From: Luteolibacter sp. Y139
GTDB taxonomy: Bacteria > Verrucomicrobiota > Verrucomicrobiia > Verrucomicrobiales > Akkermansiaceae
Assembly (NCBI RefSeq): GCF_038066715.1
Contig: NZ_JBBUKT010000003.1
Coordinates: 124,001-188,000 of the forward strand
Reading direction: 5' to 3'
Length of the DNA: 64,000 nt
Part shown: positions 8,324 through 19,349 of the stretch, in pieces
Numbering within the stretch: position 1 is the first letter of the stretch
Layout: each line of letters opens with the position of its first letter
Program-made: the position numbers and the translations under genes
The notes under the pieces: model-generated
The model's input: the letters and a program-made list of their open reading frames with translations, nothing else
What the model was told of the DNA's origin: nothing
The model's database searches: none

Positions 8324-9259
8324 ATGAACGACTCTCTACAGCCCATCGCCCCGCCGGTGGATCCCACCGAGCTCGCCGCGGAAATCGCGATTCTGAATCG
8401 CCGCGGCCCCTTGGCCTCGCAGGGGCGCTTCGATGTGTTCCTCGCCTCCGCGTGGGAGATTCCCGCGCTGCTCCACGAAATCGGCCGGCTGCGCGAAATC
8501 ACTTTCCGCCAGGTCGGTGAAGGCACCGGCAAGCCGCTGGACCTCGATCCCTTCGACGCCAGCTACCTCCACCTGTTCCTGTGGGACCGCGAAGGCGGCC
8601 AAGTGGCCGGTGGCTACCGCCTCGGCTGCACGGACGTGCTGCTGGCAGCCGGCGGAGCCAGCGCGCTCTACACCTCCACCCTCTTCGACTTCGAGGAGCC
8701 TTTCCTCGATTTCCTCAAGCCCGCCTTGGAACTCGGGCGATCCTTCGTCGCGCCGGACTACCAGAAATCAATCCACCCGCTGGGACTGCTCTGGCGCGGG
8801 ATCGGCCGCTTCGTGGCGGAGCGCCCGCGTTACGCCCGGCTCTTCGGTCCGGTGAGCATCTCCCGCGATTACACGGCGTATTCGCAGGATCTCATTGTCC
8901 GCTTCCTCCGGGATAGCCGGCAAGATCCCACCGTTTCCCGCTGGGTGAAGCCCCGTCACCCGTACGACGGGCTTCCCGACGATGAAGGAATCAGCCACCG
9001 GCTGCAATCCATCGAGGATGTCTCCGCCGCGGTTTCCGCCGCAGAACCCGACAACAAGGGCGTGCCGGTGCTGCTGCGGCAGTATCTCAAGCTGAATGCC
9101 ACGCTGCTGGAATTCAACGTGGACCCTGACTTCTCGGACGTGCTGGACGCTCTGGTGCTCGTGGACCTGCGGCAGGCTCCCGCCGCGGTACTCGCCCGCT
9201 ACATGGGCGAAGACGGCTTCCGGAGCTTCTCGGAAGCCGCCGTTTCGGAGGTCGCGTGA
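8324..9259 (+). CDS. GNAT-type N-acyltransferase (OlsB/GlsB-like)
   Basis: 311 aa. The sequence carries the hallmarks of the COG3176/OlsB group: RLREITFRQVGEGTG, LFLWDREGGQVAGGYRLG, a LELGRSFV strand with the acyl-carrier-binding SFV motif, and LLWRGIGRF. Members transfer a 3-hydroxyacyl group from ACP to the alpha-amino group of ornithine, glycine or serine, giving the lyso-aminolipid that a PlsC-like partner then O-acylates. The preceding gene could be that partner. Which amino acid is used cannot be inferred. Confidence 0.82.
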   Translation: MNDSLQPIAPPVDPTELAAEIAILNRRGPLASQGRFDVFLASAWEIPALLHEIGRLREITFRQVGEGTGKPLDLDPFDASYLHLFLWDREGGQVAGGYRLGCTDVLLAAGGASALYTSTLFDFEEPFLDFLKPALELGRSFVAPDYQKSIHPLGLLWRGIGRFVAERPRYARLFGPVSISRDYTAYSQDLIVRFLRDSRQDPTVSRWVKPRHPYDGLPDDEGISHRLQSIEDVSAAVSAAEPDNKGVPVLLRQYLKLNATLLEFNVDPDFSDVLDALVLVDLRQAPAAVLARYMGEDGFRSFSEAAVSEVA

Positions 9260-9276
9260 ATCCGGTCAAATGAAGG

Positions 9277-9726
9277 TCACTTGGCCTTCACGATGATCTT
9301 GCCAAACATCTTGTCGAAGTGCCCGGGCGAGGAGCAGAAGTAGTGATACTCGCCCGGCTCACCCGCCACGAAGTTCAGCGTGGCGCTCTCGCCGCCGCCG
9401 ATCAGCTTGGTGTTTCCGACCATCAGGGCCTTTGACTCCTTGTCGGTCGGCACGTAGCCCGTGGCCGCAGCGGCATGGCACTTCGGTGCGAACTGGATGA
9501 CCGTGGTGCCCGGCTTCAGCAGCACCACATTGTGCTTCATCGACTTCTCGCCCTTCGCGCTGGCGTTCTTGAAAACCAGCGAGACCTTCTGGCCGCTCAC
9601 CACCTCGAAGGTGGTCTTGCTGTAGACCATCCGGTCATCGGCGCTGAGTTCCAGCTTCACCACCTCGGCCGCGTGAGACACGGCCGAGGCGAGTAACAGG
9701 AGGGATGTGGCGAGAAGCGCGCGCAT
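9277..9726 (-). CDS. azurin-like type I copper protein
   Basis: 149 aa with signal peptide MRALLATSLLLLASAVSHA. The mature cupredoxin keeps the type I copper ligands at His65 (KHNVV), Cys131, His136 and Met140 (YFCSSPGHFDKMFG), with azurin-like spacing. It should act as a periplasmic one-electron carrier. It lies 12 bases downstream of a small cytochrome c gene on the same strand, so the two are probably cotranscribed and exchange electrons. Confidence 0.92.
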   Translation of the reverse strand: MRALLATSLLLLASAVSHAAEVVKLELSADDRMVYSKTTFEVVSGQKVSLVFKNASAKGEKSMKHNVVLLKPGTTVIQFAPKCHAAAATGYVPTDKESKALMVGNTKLIGGGESATLNFVAGEPGEYHYFCSSPGHFDKMFGKIIVKAK

Positions 9727-9738
9727 CGGTCCGCTGGA

Positions 9739-10206
9739 TTACTTCTTCTTGCCGGCTTCTTCGAGCTGGGCGCGGGTCACCGGCGCCTTGATGTCCTTGA
9801 ATTGCTCGCGGAATTTCTTGGCGTCTTCCGGGGTTACCACGGATGCATTATGGTCGAAGGAGTTACGAAGGTAGGTCATCACCGCGGCCAGCTTTTCATC
9901 GTCGAGCGAGGCTTCCAGCGGTGCCATCATGCCAATGATCTTGGTATTGGTGGGGTCCTTCTGGATGCCCTTCAGCACGGCGAGGGCAAACGCGGCGGGC
10001 TCGCCAACCACGATCTTGGAGTCGACCAGGGAAGGAGCCATCTTCATGTCGGGAGGAATCGCCATGCCCTTGGCGTCGGGACCGTGACAAGCCGAGCAGG
10101 TCATGAAGGTGGTCTTGCCGGTTTCCATCAGCTTGGCCTTCTGGGCGTCATCGGCAGTGGCAACCGCGGCGGTCGCGGCGAGGAGAGAAAGAGCGAGGTA
10201 TTTCAT
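9739..10206 (-). CDS. small c-type cytochrome
   Basis: 155 aa from the ATG ending at 10206, which opens the signal peptide MKYLALSLLAATAAVATA; the longer in-frame start adds unrelated sequence. One heme site, CSACHGPDAKG, and a Met ligand candidate in the MAPLEASLDDEKLAAVMTYLRNSF segment, the standard class I cytochrome c tail. A charged extension (EDAKKFREQFKDIKAPVTRAQLEEAGKKK) follows. Upstream of azurin in the same transcript. Confidence 0.9.
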   Translation of the reverse strand: MKYLALSLLAATAAVATADDAQKAKLMETGKTTFMTCSACHGPDAKGMAIPPDMKMAPSLVDSKIVVGEPAAFALAVLKGIQKDPTNTKIIGMMAPLEASLDDEKLAAVMTYLRNSFDHNASVVTPEDAKKFREQFKDIKAPVTRAQLEEAGKKK

Positions 10207-10346
10207 ATCGGTCGTGTCAGGCTGCCCGGCTACGTTGGGAGCTTCGGCGGCCTTTCGCAACCATGAGTTCGCGTCAGCAGACACCGGGCGGAGGCGATCT
10301 GCCCGGAAAATGCTCCTCACAAACCCGCCATTTCCCCCGGGATTGA

Positions 10347-12629
<2,283 letters not shown>

Positions 12630-12646
12630 CTTGTCATCTCACCAAG

Positions 12647-12679
12647 GGCCCGCCGAGCGAAAGCCGGCGGGCCTTTTTT
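12647..12679 (+). terminator. intrinsic terminator after icd
   Basis: Perfect 9-bp GC stem (12647-12655 with 12665-12673) and a run of six T. Confidence 0.9.
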
Positions 12680-12760
12680 GTGTGAAAAACCGATGAAGAC
12701 GGAGTTATGTGGGCAAAGATACTTGCCGCATCGGCGCATCTTCATCCATCTCCGCCGCGC

Positions 12761-13198
12761 ATGAATACTCCCCGAGCCATCATCTCCGCCCTGGTTGCCT
12801 CTGCCGCGCTTGGCCTGGTCAGCTGCGCCAGCGGACCGACTTATGCGGAAGTCTCCAAGACACTGCCTCCAATCCCCAAGGGACAAGGCCGCGTCTTCGT
12901 CTATCGCACCAGCACGCTGGGCATGGCGGTGAAGCCCTCGATCAAGATCGATGGTCAAGCCGTCGGCACCTCGACTGCCCAAGGTTTCTCCTATTCCGAC
13001 CACTCACCGGGTGCCCACGAGGTGTCCCTGGTGACCGAGTGGAAGCACAAGGATACCGTGAACGTCACCGCCGGACAGCCCAGCTTCGTCCGCACCCACG
13101 TCACCATCGGCGCCTTCGTCGGACACGTGATCCCGACCCACGTCAGCCGTGAGGAAGGCGAAAGCGAGATCCAGAAATGCAAGCTGGTGACCGATTGA
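12761..13198 (+). CDS. DUF2846-like lipoprotein
   Basis: 145 aa from the ATG at 12761. The N-terminus is a lipoprotein signal with lipobox LVSC, so the mature protein should start at that Cys and be membrane-anchored. The beta-rich remainder (GRVFVYR, SIKIDGQAVGTS, GAHEVSLV, SFVRTHVTIG) follows the DUF2846 pattern of PEGA-like strands. Function unknown. A terminator follows. Confidence 0.78.
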   Translation: MNTPRAIISALVASAALGLVSCASGPTYAEVSKTLPPIPKGQGRVFVYRTSTLGMAVKPSIKIDGQAVGTSTAQGFSYSDHSPGAHEVSLVTEWKHKDTVNVTAGQPSFVRTHVTIGAFVGHVIPTHVSREEGESEIQKCKLVTD

Positions 13199-13225
13199 GC
13201 ACCTGACGAGAACCCCCGCATCTCG

Positions 13226-13260
13226 AGCCCGCCCGATTGACGTCCGGCGGGCTTTTTATT
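13226..13260 (+). terminator. intrinsic terminator after the lipoprotein gene
   Basis: Stem AGCCCGCC (13226-13233) with GGCGGGCT (13246-13253), 12-base loop, T-run. Confidence 0.85.
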
Positions 13261-13327
13261 TTCGGAGCGATCGGGTGAGATGAAGTCCCCTTATGTCTCG
13301 TAAGGCTCACCTGGCCCCTTTCCCACC

Positions 13328-16300
13328 ATGCGCCGTTTCCTCACCTCGCTCCTTGCCGCACTCTCGATTCAGGTCGCCCATGCTGCGCCGGTCTCGCTGA
13401 TCGACACCGACAAACCGGCCGAGGGATGGACCTTCAACAATGGCCAGGAGTTTCCGGGAGCGAAGGGAAAGCTGGAGGCGATGGAAGGCGGGGTGAGACT
13501 CATCGGTGATTTCACGGGCGGCGGCGGCTACGTCCAAGCGCAGCGCTCGATCGCGGACATCGACGTGCGGGTATTGTCGTTCGACGTTCGCGCGGAAGGC
13601 TCGGAGGAATTCACCCTGCGCATCGGTGACGGCAGCGAGCAGTGCCACCAGATCGTGCTGAAGATCGATCCGGCGAAGAGCTGGCAGCCGGTGAATCTGC
13701 CACTGGAGACGTTCTTCCGCGATCGTGGCACTGCGGGCGCGCTCACGAACATCGCCCGCTATGAATCCTGGGGCGGCGCGAAGGATGGCAAGTGGCATGG
13801 CCCGGCAAAATACGTGTGCTTTCTGTTAGGCAACAGCGGAGGAACCAACAAGGTCCGCACGCTGGAGTTCCGCAATCTCAAGATCGAGCCGATGCCGCAG
13901 GCCGTGGCGGGAGCCGAGGTGGTTGAATCGGTGGACCTCGATGAAGTCATCGATGGAGCGAATGAGTGGAACTTCAGCAATGGTCCGGAGTTCAAGGGTG
14001 CTACTGGCAGCTTGGAGGCAAAGGATCATTTCGAGCTTCGCGGTGACTTCACAAAGGGTGGTGCCTACTGCGCGGCCGTCCGTTCGCTCGATGAATTCCA
14101 AGCAGCCAACCTGAAGGCGATCCGCATGGAGGCGAAGACGAAGAACGCAGCGACGGTGTCCGTTCAGTTGGTCGATGGCACCGGCCAGACGCACCAGAAG
14201 AAGGGCATCCCGATCACCGCCGATGACGTTTGGCACGAAGTCATCATCGACCCGCAGCAAATCGCCGGTGGCGAGCATTGGAGCGGCGCGAACGACGGCC
14301 AATGGCATGGCCCGGCGAAGATGTTCGCGATCTCCGTGACCTCCGGCTCCGACGAGAAAGGCAAGCAACCGGTGCTAGAGATGCGTCACATCCGCGGAGA
14401 GTTCCTGCTGCCGGTCTTTTCCGGAAAGCCGGCCTTGGAAGAAGACTTCAGCCACGGCCTGCCTGCTGGCTGGACGTCTTCCGGCAAAGTTGAAACATCC
14501 ACGCTGAAGCTCTCCCGCACGGTGAACGAGGCGGAGAAGCCCTGCGGATTCTCAACTACGACGTTTCCCGTAGCTCCCGGCAAGTGGCTCGCAAGCCTGC
14601 GCGCCAAGTCCGAGCTGGAGTCGCCGGATAATTCCTACCACGGCGCCGTGACGCTTGAGGTGCTGGGTTCCGGCGGCAAGACGATCGCCACGTTGCCCGT
14701 GGCCGAGGTCTTCGGAAAACGCGACTGGCAGGCATCGCAAGCCACGCTCGATCTACCGGCGGGTGCAACCACCGCGCGCTTGAAAGGCGAGCTTCGCAAA
14801 ACCTGGGGCACGCTGTGGCTCGATGATCTCGCATTGTCTCCGCTCGATCCCGCGCCCCTGCGCGCAGGCCGCGTAGAGCGATTGCTTTTTTCCACCGCCG
14901 CCTTGGGAAACCTGCTGCTTCCCAGCGATCCAAAGACCGTGAATGTGGAAGTGATCTGCCGCAAACCCCTCGCCACGTCATCGCGCTCGCTCGCGTGGAC
15001 GGTGTGCGACTATTGGGGCATGGAGCAGCTGGACCCGGCGAAGGTGTCCTTGGATGGCCCCACGCCGAAAGACGGCAAGTTCGTCTACACCGCCACCATC
15101 GATCTATCGCAAGCATCGTTGGAAACCGGCCGTTACTACGAAGTCCATGCCTCACTCGATGCGGAGAAGTTCAAGAACCACACCGGCCTCGCGATCTTGC
15201 CTGAGGCGATCACTCATCGTTACAAACCCGAAGAGGTTCCATTCACCGCGCGGAATTGGGACAACCGCATCCCCGAGTTCATCCGCCTGACCCATCGCCT
15301 CGGCGTGCGCATGTGCGGCGTCTGGGGTGGCTGGTCGGAGAAGCCTCCCTACACGCCGGAAGCACCCGGCTTGGACCTCGTGAAGGAACTCGGCATGGGA
15401 TGGGTCACCGGAACACCCGCCGCGACGATCGAGCGTGGCTCGACCGACTACGATGAGAAGGCCCTGCGCGAAGGAATGCGGAACTTCCTCACCACCTTCG
15501 GCAAACATCGTCCGCTCGTCGTCAACCTCGGCAACGAACCCCATGGCACCGGCGAACGCGTGATCAAAAATGCCGAAGCCTATCGCGTGCTTTATGATGA
15601 AGTGAAGAAGTTCGACCCCTCCATCAAGGTCGTCGCCACTTCCGTCGAACCCAATGAGGAATACTTCAAGGCTGGCTACGGCAAGTCCTGCGATGCCTTC
15701 GACTTTCACATCTACGAAAGCGCCGAGAACGTCCGCCGGACGATCGGCCAGTATCGTGAACTACAGAAGAAATACGGCGTCGAAAAACCGATCTGGTCCA
15801 CCGAACTCGGCCTCAATAGCCAGGGCATGACCCGGCTCGTCGTCGCTTCCGAACTACCGAAGAAATTCGCGACTTTCTTCGCCGCTGGTGGCGCGAACGT
15901 CTCGTGGTTCGGCCTGCTGTATCCCGATGGCGATGGCTCGAGCCACGGCTCATCGGGCGACTCGCACAATGTCTTCGACTGCCGCTTCAACCGCTATAAT
16001 CCGCGGCTCGATGCGATCGCCTACTACCATGCCGTCAACTCGATCGCGGTGAAGCATTTCGTCGAGGAGAAGCTCTATCCCGACGGCACACGTGCGATGC
16101 TATTTCGCGATGCGGAAAAGCAAAGTCTGCTGGTGACTTGGAACGACACCAAGTCCCGGCAAGTGGAATGGCAGTTGGCGGGCACGCGTGAGCTGAAGCA
16201 CATCGCCATCGACGGCCGCACCACGCAACTAAAGTCGGCGAATGGCAGCTACCGCCTCACGGTTAGCTCGGAACCAGTGATGCTGACGTTTGGCGGCGAC

Positions 16301-16555
16301 GCCAAGCTACCGGCGCAGTTGCCGGATTCACCGGTGCAATTGTCCGCCTCGGCTGGAGAGGTGAAATGCTCCACGGCCAAAGGCTGGCAGGGCCCGAAGG
16401 AGCTGATCGCTCCCCCTCGATGGACCGCCAAGGCGGACGGCGCCGCGGCTTGGAAAACAACTACGCCGACCGCGACGACCGCTCGCGAAGCAGAGTGGAC
16501 CCTGGGCCCCGCGGATAGCGGCACCTGGCTCACCGTTCGCGCACCTCTCCAGTAG
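13328..16555 (+). CDS. large secreted clan GH-A-like glycoside hydrolase with duplicated N-terminal module
   Basis: 1075 aa with signal peptide ending AHA near residue 20. Residues about 35-190 and 208-355 are two copies of one beta-sandwich-like module: each has a PE/QEF.GA.G.LEA start, a GDFT.GG.Y segment and a WHGPAK signature. A further sandwich follows to about residue 500. The catalytic part (about 640-940) has the clan GH-A landmarks: NLGNEPHGTG with the acid/base Glu, and WSTELGLNSQG with the nucleophile Glu at the end of a later strand. A beta domain closes the protein. It probably cleaves a polysaccharide in the periplasm or outside the cell; the GH family (GH39- or GH5-like) and substrate are not determined. 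No sugar transporter is adjacent. Confidence 0.75.
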   Translation: MRRFLTSLLAALSIQVAHAAPVSLIDTDKPAEGWTFNNGQEFPGAKGKLEAMEGGVRLIGDFTGGGGYVQAQRSIADIDVRVLSFDVRAEGSEEFTLRIGDGSEQCHQIVLKIDPAKSWQPVNLPLETFFRDRGTAGALTNIARYESWGGAKDGKWHGPAKYVCFLLGNSGGTNKVRTLEFRNLKIEPMPQAVAGAEVVESVDLDEVIDGANEWNFSNGPEFKGATGSLEAKDHFELRGDFTKGGAYCAAVRSLDEFQAANLKAIRMEAKTKNAATVSVQLVDGTGQTHQKKGIPITADDVWHEVIIDPQQIAGGEHWSGANDGQWHGPAKMFAISVTSGSDEKGKQPVLEMRHIRGEFLLPVFSGKPALEEDFSHGLPAGWTSSGKVETSTLKLSRTVNEAEKPCGFSTTTFPVAPGKWLASLRAKSELESPDNSYHGAVTLEVLGSGGKTIATLPVAEVFGKRDWQASQATLDLPAGATTARLKGELRKTWGTLWLDDLALSPLDPAPLRAGRVERLLFSTAALGNLLLPSDPKTVNVEVICRKPLATSSRSLAWTVCDYWGMEQLDPAKVSLDGPTPKDGKFVYTATIDLSQASLETGRYYEVHASLDAEKFKNHTGLAILPEAITHRYKPEEVPFTARNWDNRIPEFIRLTHRLGVRMCGVWGGWSEKPPYTPEAPGLDLVKELGMGWVTGTPAATIERGSTDYDEKALREGMRNFLTTFGKHRPLVVNLGNEPHGTGERVIKNAEAYRVLYDEVKKFDPSIKVVATSVEPNEEYFKAGYGKSCDAFDFHIYESAENVRRTIGQYRELQKKYGVEKPIWSTELGLNSQGMTRLVVASELPKKFATFFAAGGANVSWFGLLYPDGDGSSHGSSGDSHNVFDCRFNRYNPRLDAIAYYHAVNSIAVKHFVEEKLYPDGTRAMLFRDAEKQSLLVTWNDTKSRQVEWQLAGTRELKHIAIDGRTTQLKSANGSYRLTVSSEPVMLTFGGDAKLPAQLPDSPVQLSASAGEVKCSTAKGWQGPKELIAPPRWTAKADGAAAWKTTTPTATTAREAEWTLGPADSGTWLTVRAPLQ

Positions 16556-16595
16556 CCAGCCTTGCCATCCGCGCCCCTAACGGCTTTGATGGTTC

Positions 16596-17618
16596 ATGCA
16601 CGACCTCCACATCCACCTCGGCGGGGCCGTCCCTTCTTCGGTCTTGTGGGAAATCCTCTGTGACAACGGCCTGCGGACCGGCTTCGACAATTTCACCGCC
16701 TTCCACGACTCGCTCACCGCGCGACCGGACGAGGTGGCCTCGCTCGATGACTTCCTCGGCCGCTACTTCCAGGTCACCGAGGAAATCCAATCGTCGCCCT
16801 CCGCCGCCAGTGTCTCGGCCTATCAGGTCGTCGCCAAGGCCTACCGCCGCGCACAGGTCCGCGCGCTGGAGCTTCGCTTCAATCCCTTCAAGCGCGTCCG
16901 CCACGGCCTGCACACGATGGACGCCATCATCCTCGCGGTGATGCAGGGCCTCGAACGCGCATCGCTCCACTACGGCGTAGCCACCGGCATCATCCTGTCA
17001 CTCGGCCGCGACCTCCCGCTGGAGGCAAACTGGCAAATCATCGATGCCGCTATCAAGTGGCGCAGCCGCGGTGCGCTCAATGGCGCGAACGGAGTCGTCG
17101 GCATCGACATGGCCGGCCCCGAATCGCGTTCACTCGAACTCAGCAAGCCATGGCTCAGCGAGGTGACCACCATGATGGACAAGGCCCGCGACGCCGGCCT
17201 GAAGATCACCTACCACGTCGGCGAAAGCGAAGGCACCGGCGCGGAAGGCATGCTGCGGGTGATCGATGCCATTCACCCCGACCGCATCGGCCACGGCATC
17301 GAACTCCGACGCGCCGAAGGCCGTCTCCGCGAAAGCCTGATCGCCCGCCTGCAAGACGAAGGCATCTGTCTGGAACTCTGCCCCACCGTCAATCGCGTCA
17401 CCCGCGTGGTCCCGGATTTCCAATGGCTCGGCGGCTTCGTGCGCTTGCTCGCCGCCAACGATGTCCCCTTCTGCATCAATACCGACAACCCTTACCTCGT
17501 TCACACGAACCTGAAGAAGGAGCATGAGATCGTCGGCACCGAACTCGGCGACGATGCCGAATCCCTCCTCAAGCTCGCAGGCCAACACGCCGTGCAGCAT
17601 CGCTTCCTGACCGCCTGA
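16596..17618 (+). CDS. adenosine deaminase-family metal-dependent hydrolase, variant active site
   Basis: 340 aa amidohydrolase of the ADA group. Zinc ligands are all visible: His5 and His7 (LHIHLGG), His207 with catalytic Glu210 (HVGES), His233 (RIGHGI) and Asp297. The family motif TDDP reads TDNP (Asn298), and the CPxSN motif reads CPTVN. In adenosine deaminase the second Asp contacts N7 of the purine, so the substrate is probably not plain adenosine; a modified purine, aminofutalosine or another aminated ring are possibilities. It converges with the VOC gene, stop codons lying inside one palindrome. Confidence 0.82.
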   Translation: MHDLHIHLGGAVPSSVLWEILCDNGLRTGFDNFTAFHDSLTARPDEVASLDDFLGRYFQVTEEIQSSPSAASVSAYQVVAKAYRRAQVRALELRFNPFKRVRHGLHTMDAIILAVMQGLERASLHYGVATGIILSLGRDLPLEANWQIIDAAIKWRSRGALNGANGVVGIDMAGPESRSLELSKPWLSEVTTMMDKARDAGLKITYHVGESEGTGAEGMLRVIDAIHPDRIGHGIELRRAEGRLRESLIARLQDEGICLELCPTVNRVTRVVPDFQWLGGFVRLLAANDVPFCINTDNPYLVHTNLKKEHEIVGTELGDDAESLLKLAGQHAVQHRFLTA

Positions 17619-17628
17619 ACCTTCAGGC
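17613..17628. repeat. palindrome spanning two converging stop codons
   Basis: GCCTGAA (17613-17619) and TTCAGGC (17622-17628) are exact inverted repeats separated by CC. Each arm contains the TGA stop of one of the two converging genes. A minimal bidirectional terminator is possible, but no T-run follows. Confidence 0.45.
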
Positions 17629-18057
17629 AGGCGTCATGCAGTTGACCATCCACTGCACGCCGAAGCGGTCGGTGAGCGATCCGAAGTAGGCACCCCAGAA
17701 CATATCCTGCAGCGGCATCTCGATCTGGCCACCATCGGCCAAGGCATTGAAGAGCCTCTCGGCTTCCTCCCGCGTGTCGGGCTCCAGGTTGAGGTAAACG
17801 TTGGTCCCCTGTTTGTGGCCAGCCCTCATTGCCTCCGGTGTATCTGTGCCCATCAGAACGTGACCGCCCAGAATCGGCAACGCCACATGCATAATCAAGT
17901 TCTTCTCCGACTCCGCCATCGGCTGCTCTGGATTCGGCGGAGCTTCGCCGAAGCGATGGATCGGCCCGATGTAGTCGGACTGAAAGACCGTCTTATAGAA
18001 AGCGAACGCCTCTTCCGTGCAGGCGGGAAAATTCAGGTAGGTGCTGGTCCGAGCCAT
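17623..18057 (-). CDS. VOC-family protein, PhnB-like
   Basis: 144 aa, the usual PhnB/3-demethylubiquinone-methyltransferase-like length. It opens with TYLNFPACTEEAFAFYKTVF, the standard first beta-alpha unit, and ends with MFWGAYFGSLTDRFGVQWMVN, a hallmark of PhnB-like VOC proteins. Function in the family is generally unassigned despite the name. The gene starts 5 bases after the stop of the M20 hydrolase gene upstream on the same strand, so it is the last gene of that operon. Confidence 0.88.
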   Translation of the reverse strand: MARTSTYLNFPACTEEAFAFYKTVFQSDYIGPIHRFGEAPPNPEQPMAESEKNLIMHVALPILGGHVLMGTDTPEAMRAGHKQGTNVYLNLEPDTREEAERLFNALADGGQIEMPLQDMFWGAYFGSLTDRFGVQWMVNCMTPA

Positions 18058-18062
18058 GGTTC

Positions 18063-19316
18063 TCAGTTGGATTCAATCCAAGCGATCACCCTGTCCGCCA
18101 ATTTGTCAAAGGCGATGACGGACTGCGCGAGGTGCTCCTCCTTCGTGTCCTCGATCTTGTTATGGCTGATGCCGTGTAGGCTCTGGGTGAACATCATCAC
18201 CGTCGGGATCCCGGCAGCGGCCACTTCGGCGGCATCGTGAAGTGGACCGGAAGGAAGACGATGCGAGACACCACAGGTTTCACGGACCGCCTCGTCGCAG
18301 AAGTCGATCAGTTCATCGTTGAATGGCCGGGGCGCGATCTGCCAGATGCGCTCCCAGGTCACGGAGACGTTGCCCTGCTTCGCGAATTGCTCGCTGGCTT
18401 GCTTCGCTTCTAACAGCATCGTCGCCAGCTTCGCCGGATCGAGATGGCGCTGGTCGAGGGTGATGCGGCATTCTTCGACCACGCTGGTGACGATCCCCGG
18501 CTTGGTGATGCAGGAGCCGATGGTGCACACGCCTTCCCCACTTCGCTCGGCGATCTTGTAAATCTCCTGGCTCATCTTCGCCGCAGCGAGGAAGGCATCA
18601 CGGCGGCGGTTCATCGGCGTGCTGCCGGAATGCGCGGCTTGGCCGTAGAAGGTGATCGCGTGGCGCTCCACGCCGAAGGTTCCGAGCACCGCGCCGAGTG
18701 GAAGATCCAGATCCAGCAAGACCGGACCCTGCTCGATGTGCAGCTCGATGTAGGCGGCGGCGTTCGCGAGTTCCTTGCCACTGGCTTTGACGTTCTCGAA
18801 GTCGATGCCACAGGCAGCGAGTGCATCGGGCAAGGCAATGCCATCCTTGTCCCGCAGGCCGCGGGCCTCGTTCATGTCGAGATTGCCCGAGCAAGCAGAC
18901 GAGCCAAACAAGCTCTTGCCAAAGCGCGCGCCTTCCTCGTCCGCCCAATCGACCACGCACACCGTCACCGGCGGCTTGCCATCGTATTGAGCGTGGAGCC
19001 GGCGCAGGATTTCCGTCCCGGCAAGCACGTTGAGACAGCCATCGAGCCAGCCGCCATTCGGCACCGAGTCGATGTGGCCGCCGATGATCAGGGTCTTCTC
19101 CGATGCTCCACGGAGGGTCGTCCAGAGATTGCCCGCTTCGTCGGTGTGAATCTCTACCGGAAGGCCGTCGTAGAGAGTCTTATACCAAGTGCGGGCCTTG
19201 ATCCATGTGTCAGTGAAAGCCACCCGCTGTGCACCGTTCTCATCGCCGGTGAGTTCGCGCAGTTGCTTCAGTTCGGCGATGGTTCGCTGGGGATCAAGGG
19301 CCATGACTTCATTCAA
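18063..19316 (-). CDS. M20 amidohydrolase, hydantoinase/carbamoylase (AllC/HyuC) type
   Basis: 417 aa, a full-length Zn-dependent peptidase-like hydrolase. Metal ligands in order: GGHIDSVPNGGWLDG (His, Asp), WADEEGARF (Glu-Glu with catalytic base), HIEQGPVL (His) and LHGISHNKIED (His). The group includes N-carbamoyl-L-amino-acid hydrolases, allantoate amidohydrolases and ureidoglycolate enzymes; these cannot be separated by eye, and no other purine or hydantoin gene is next to it. A second ATG four codons in is an equally good start. Downstream of an S41 protease gene by 33 bases. Confidence 0.88.
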   Translation of the reverse strand: MNEVMALDPQRTIAELKQLRELTGDENGAQRVAFTDTWIKARTWYKTLYDGLPVEIHTDEAGNLWTTLRGASEKTLIIGGHIDSVPNGGWLDGCLNVLAGTEILRRLHAQYDGKPPVTVCVVDWADEEGARFGKSLFGSSACSGNLDMNEARGLRDKDGIALPDALAACGIDFENVKASGKELANAAAYIELHIEQGPVLLDLDLPLGAVLGTFGVERHAITFYGQAAHSGSTPMNRRRDAFLAAAKMSQEIYKIAERSGEGVCTIGSCITKPGIVTSVVEECRITLDQRHLDPAKLATMLLEAKQASEQFAKQGNVSVTWERIWQIAPRPFNDELIDFCDEAVRETCGVSHRLPSGPLHDAAEVAAAGIPTVMMFTQSLHGISHNKIEDTKEEHLAQSVIAFDKLADRVIAWIESN

Positions 19317-19349
19317 ACAAGCGGATCTCGCGCCAAGGCGGAAGCAGCA

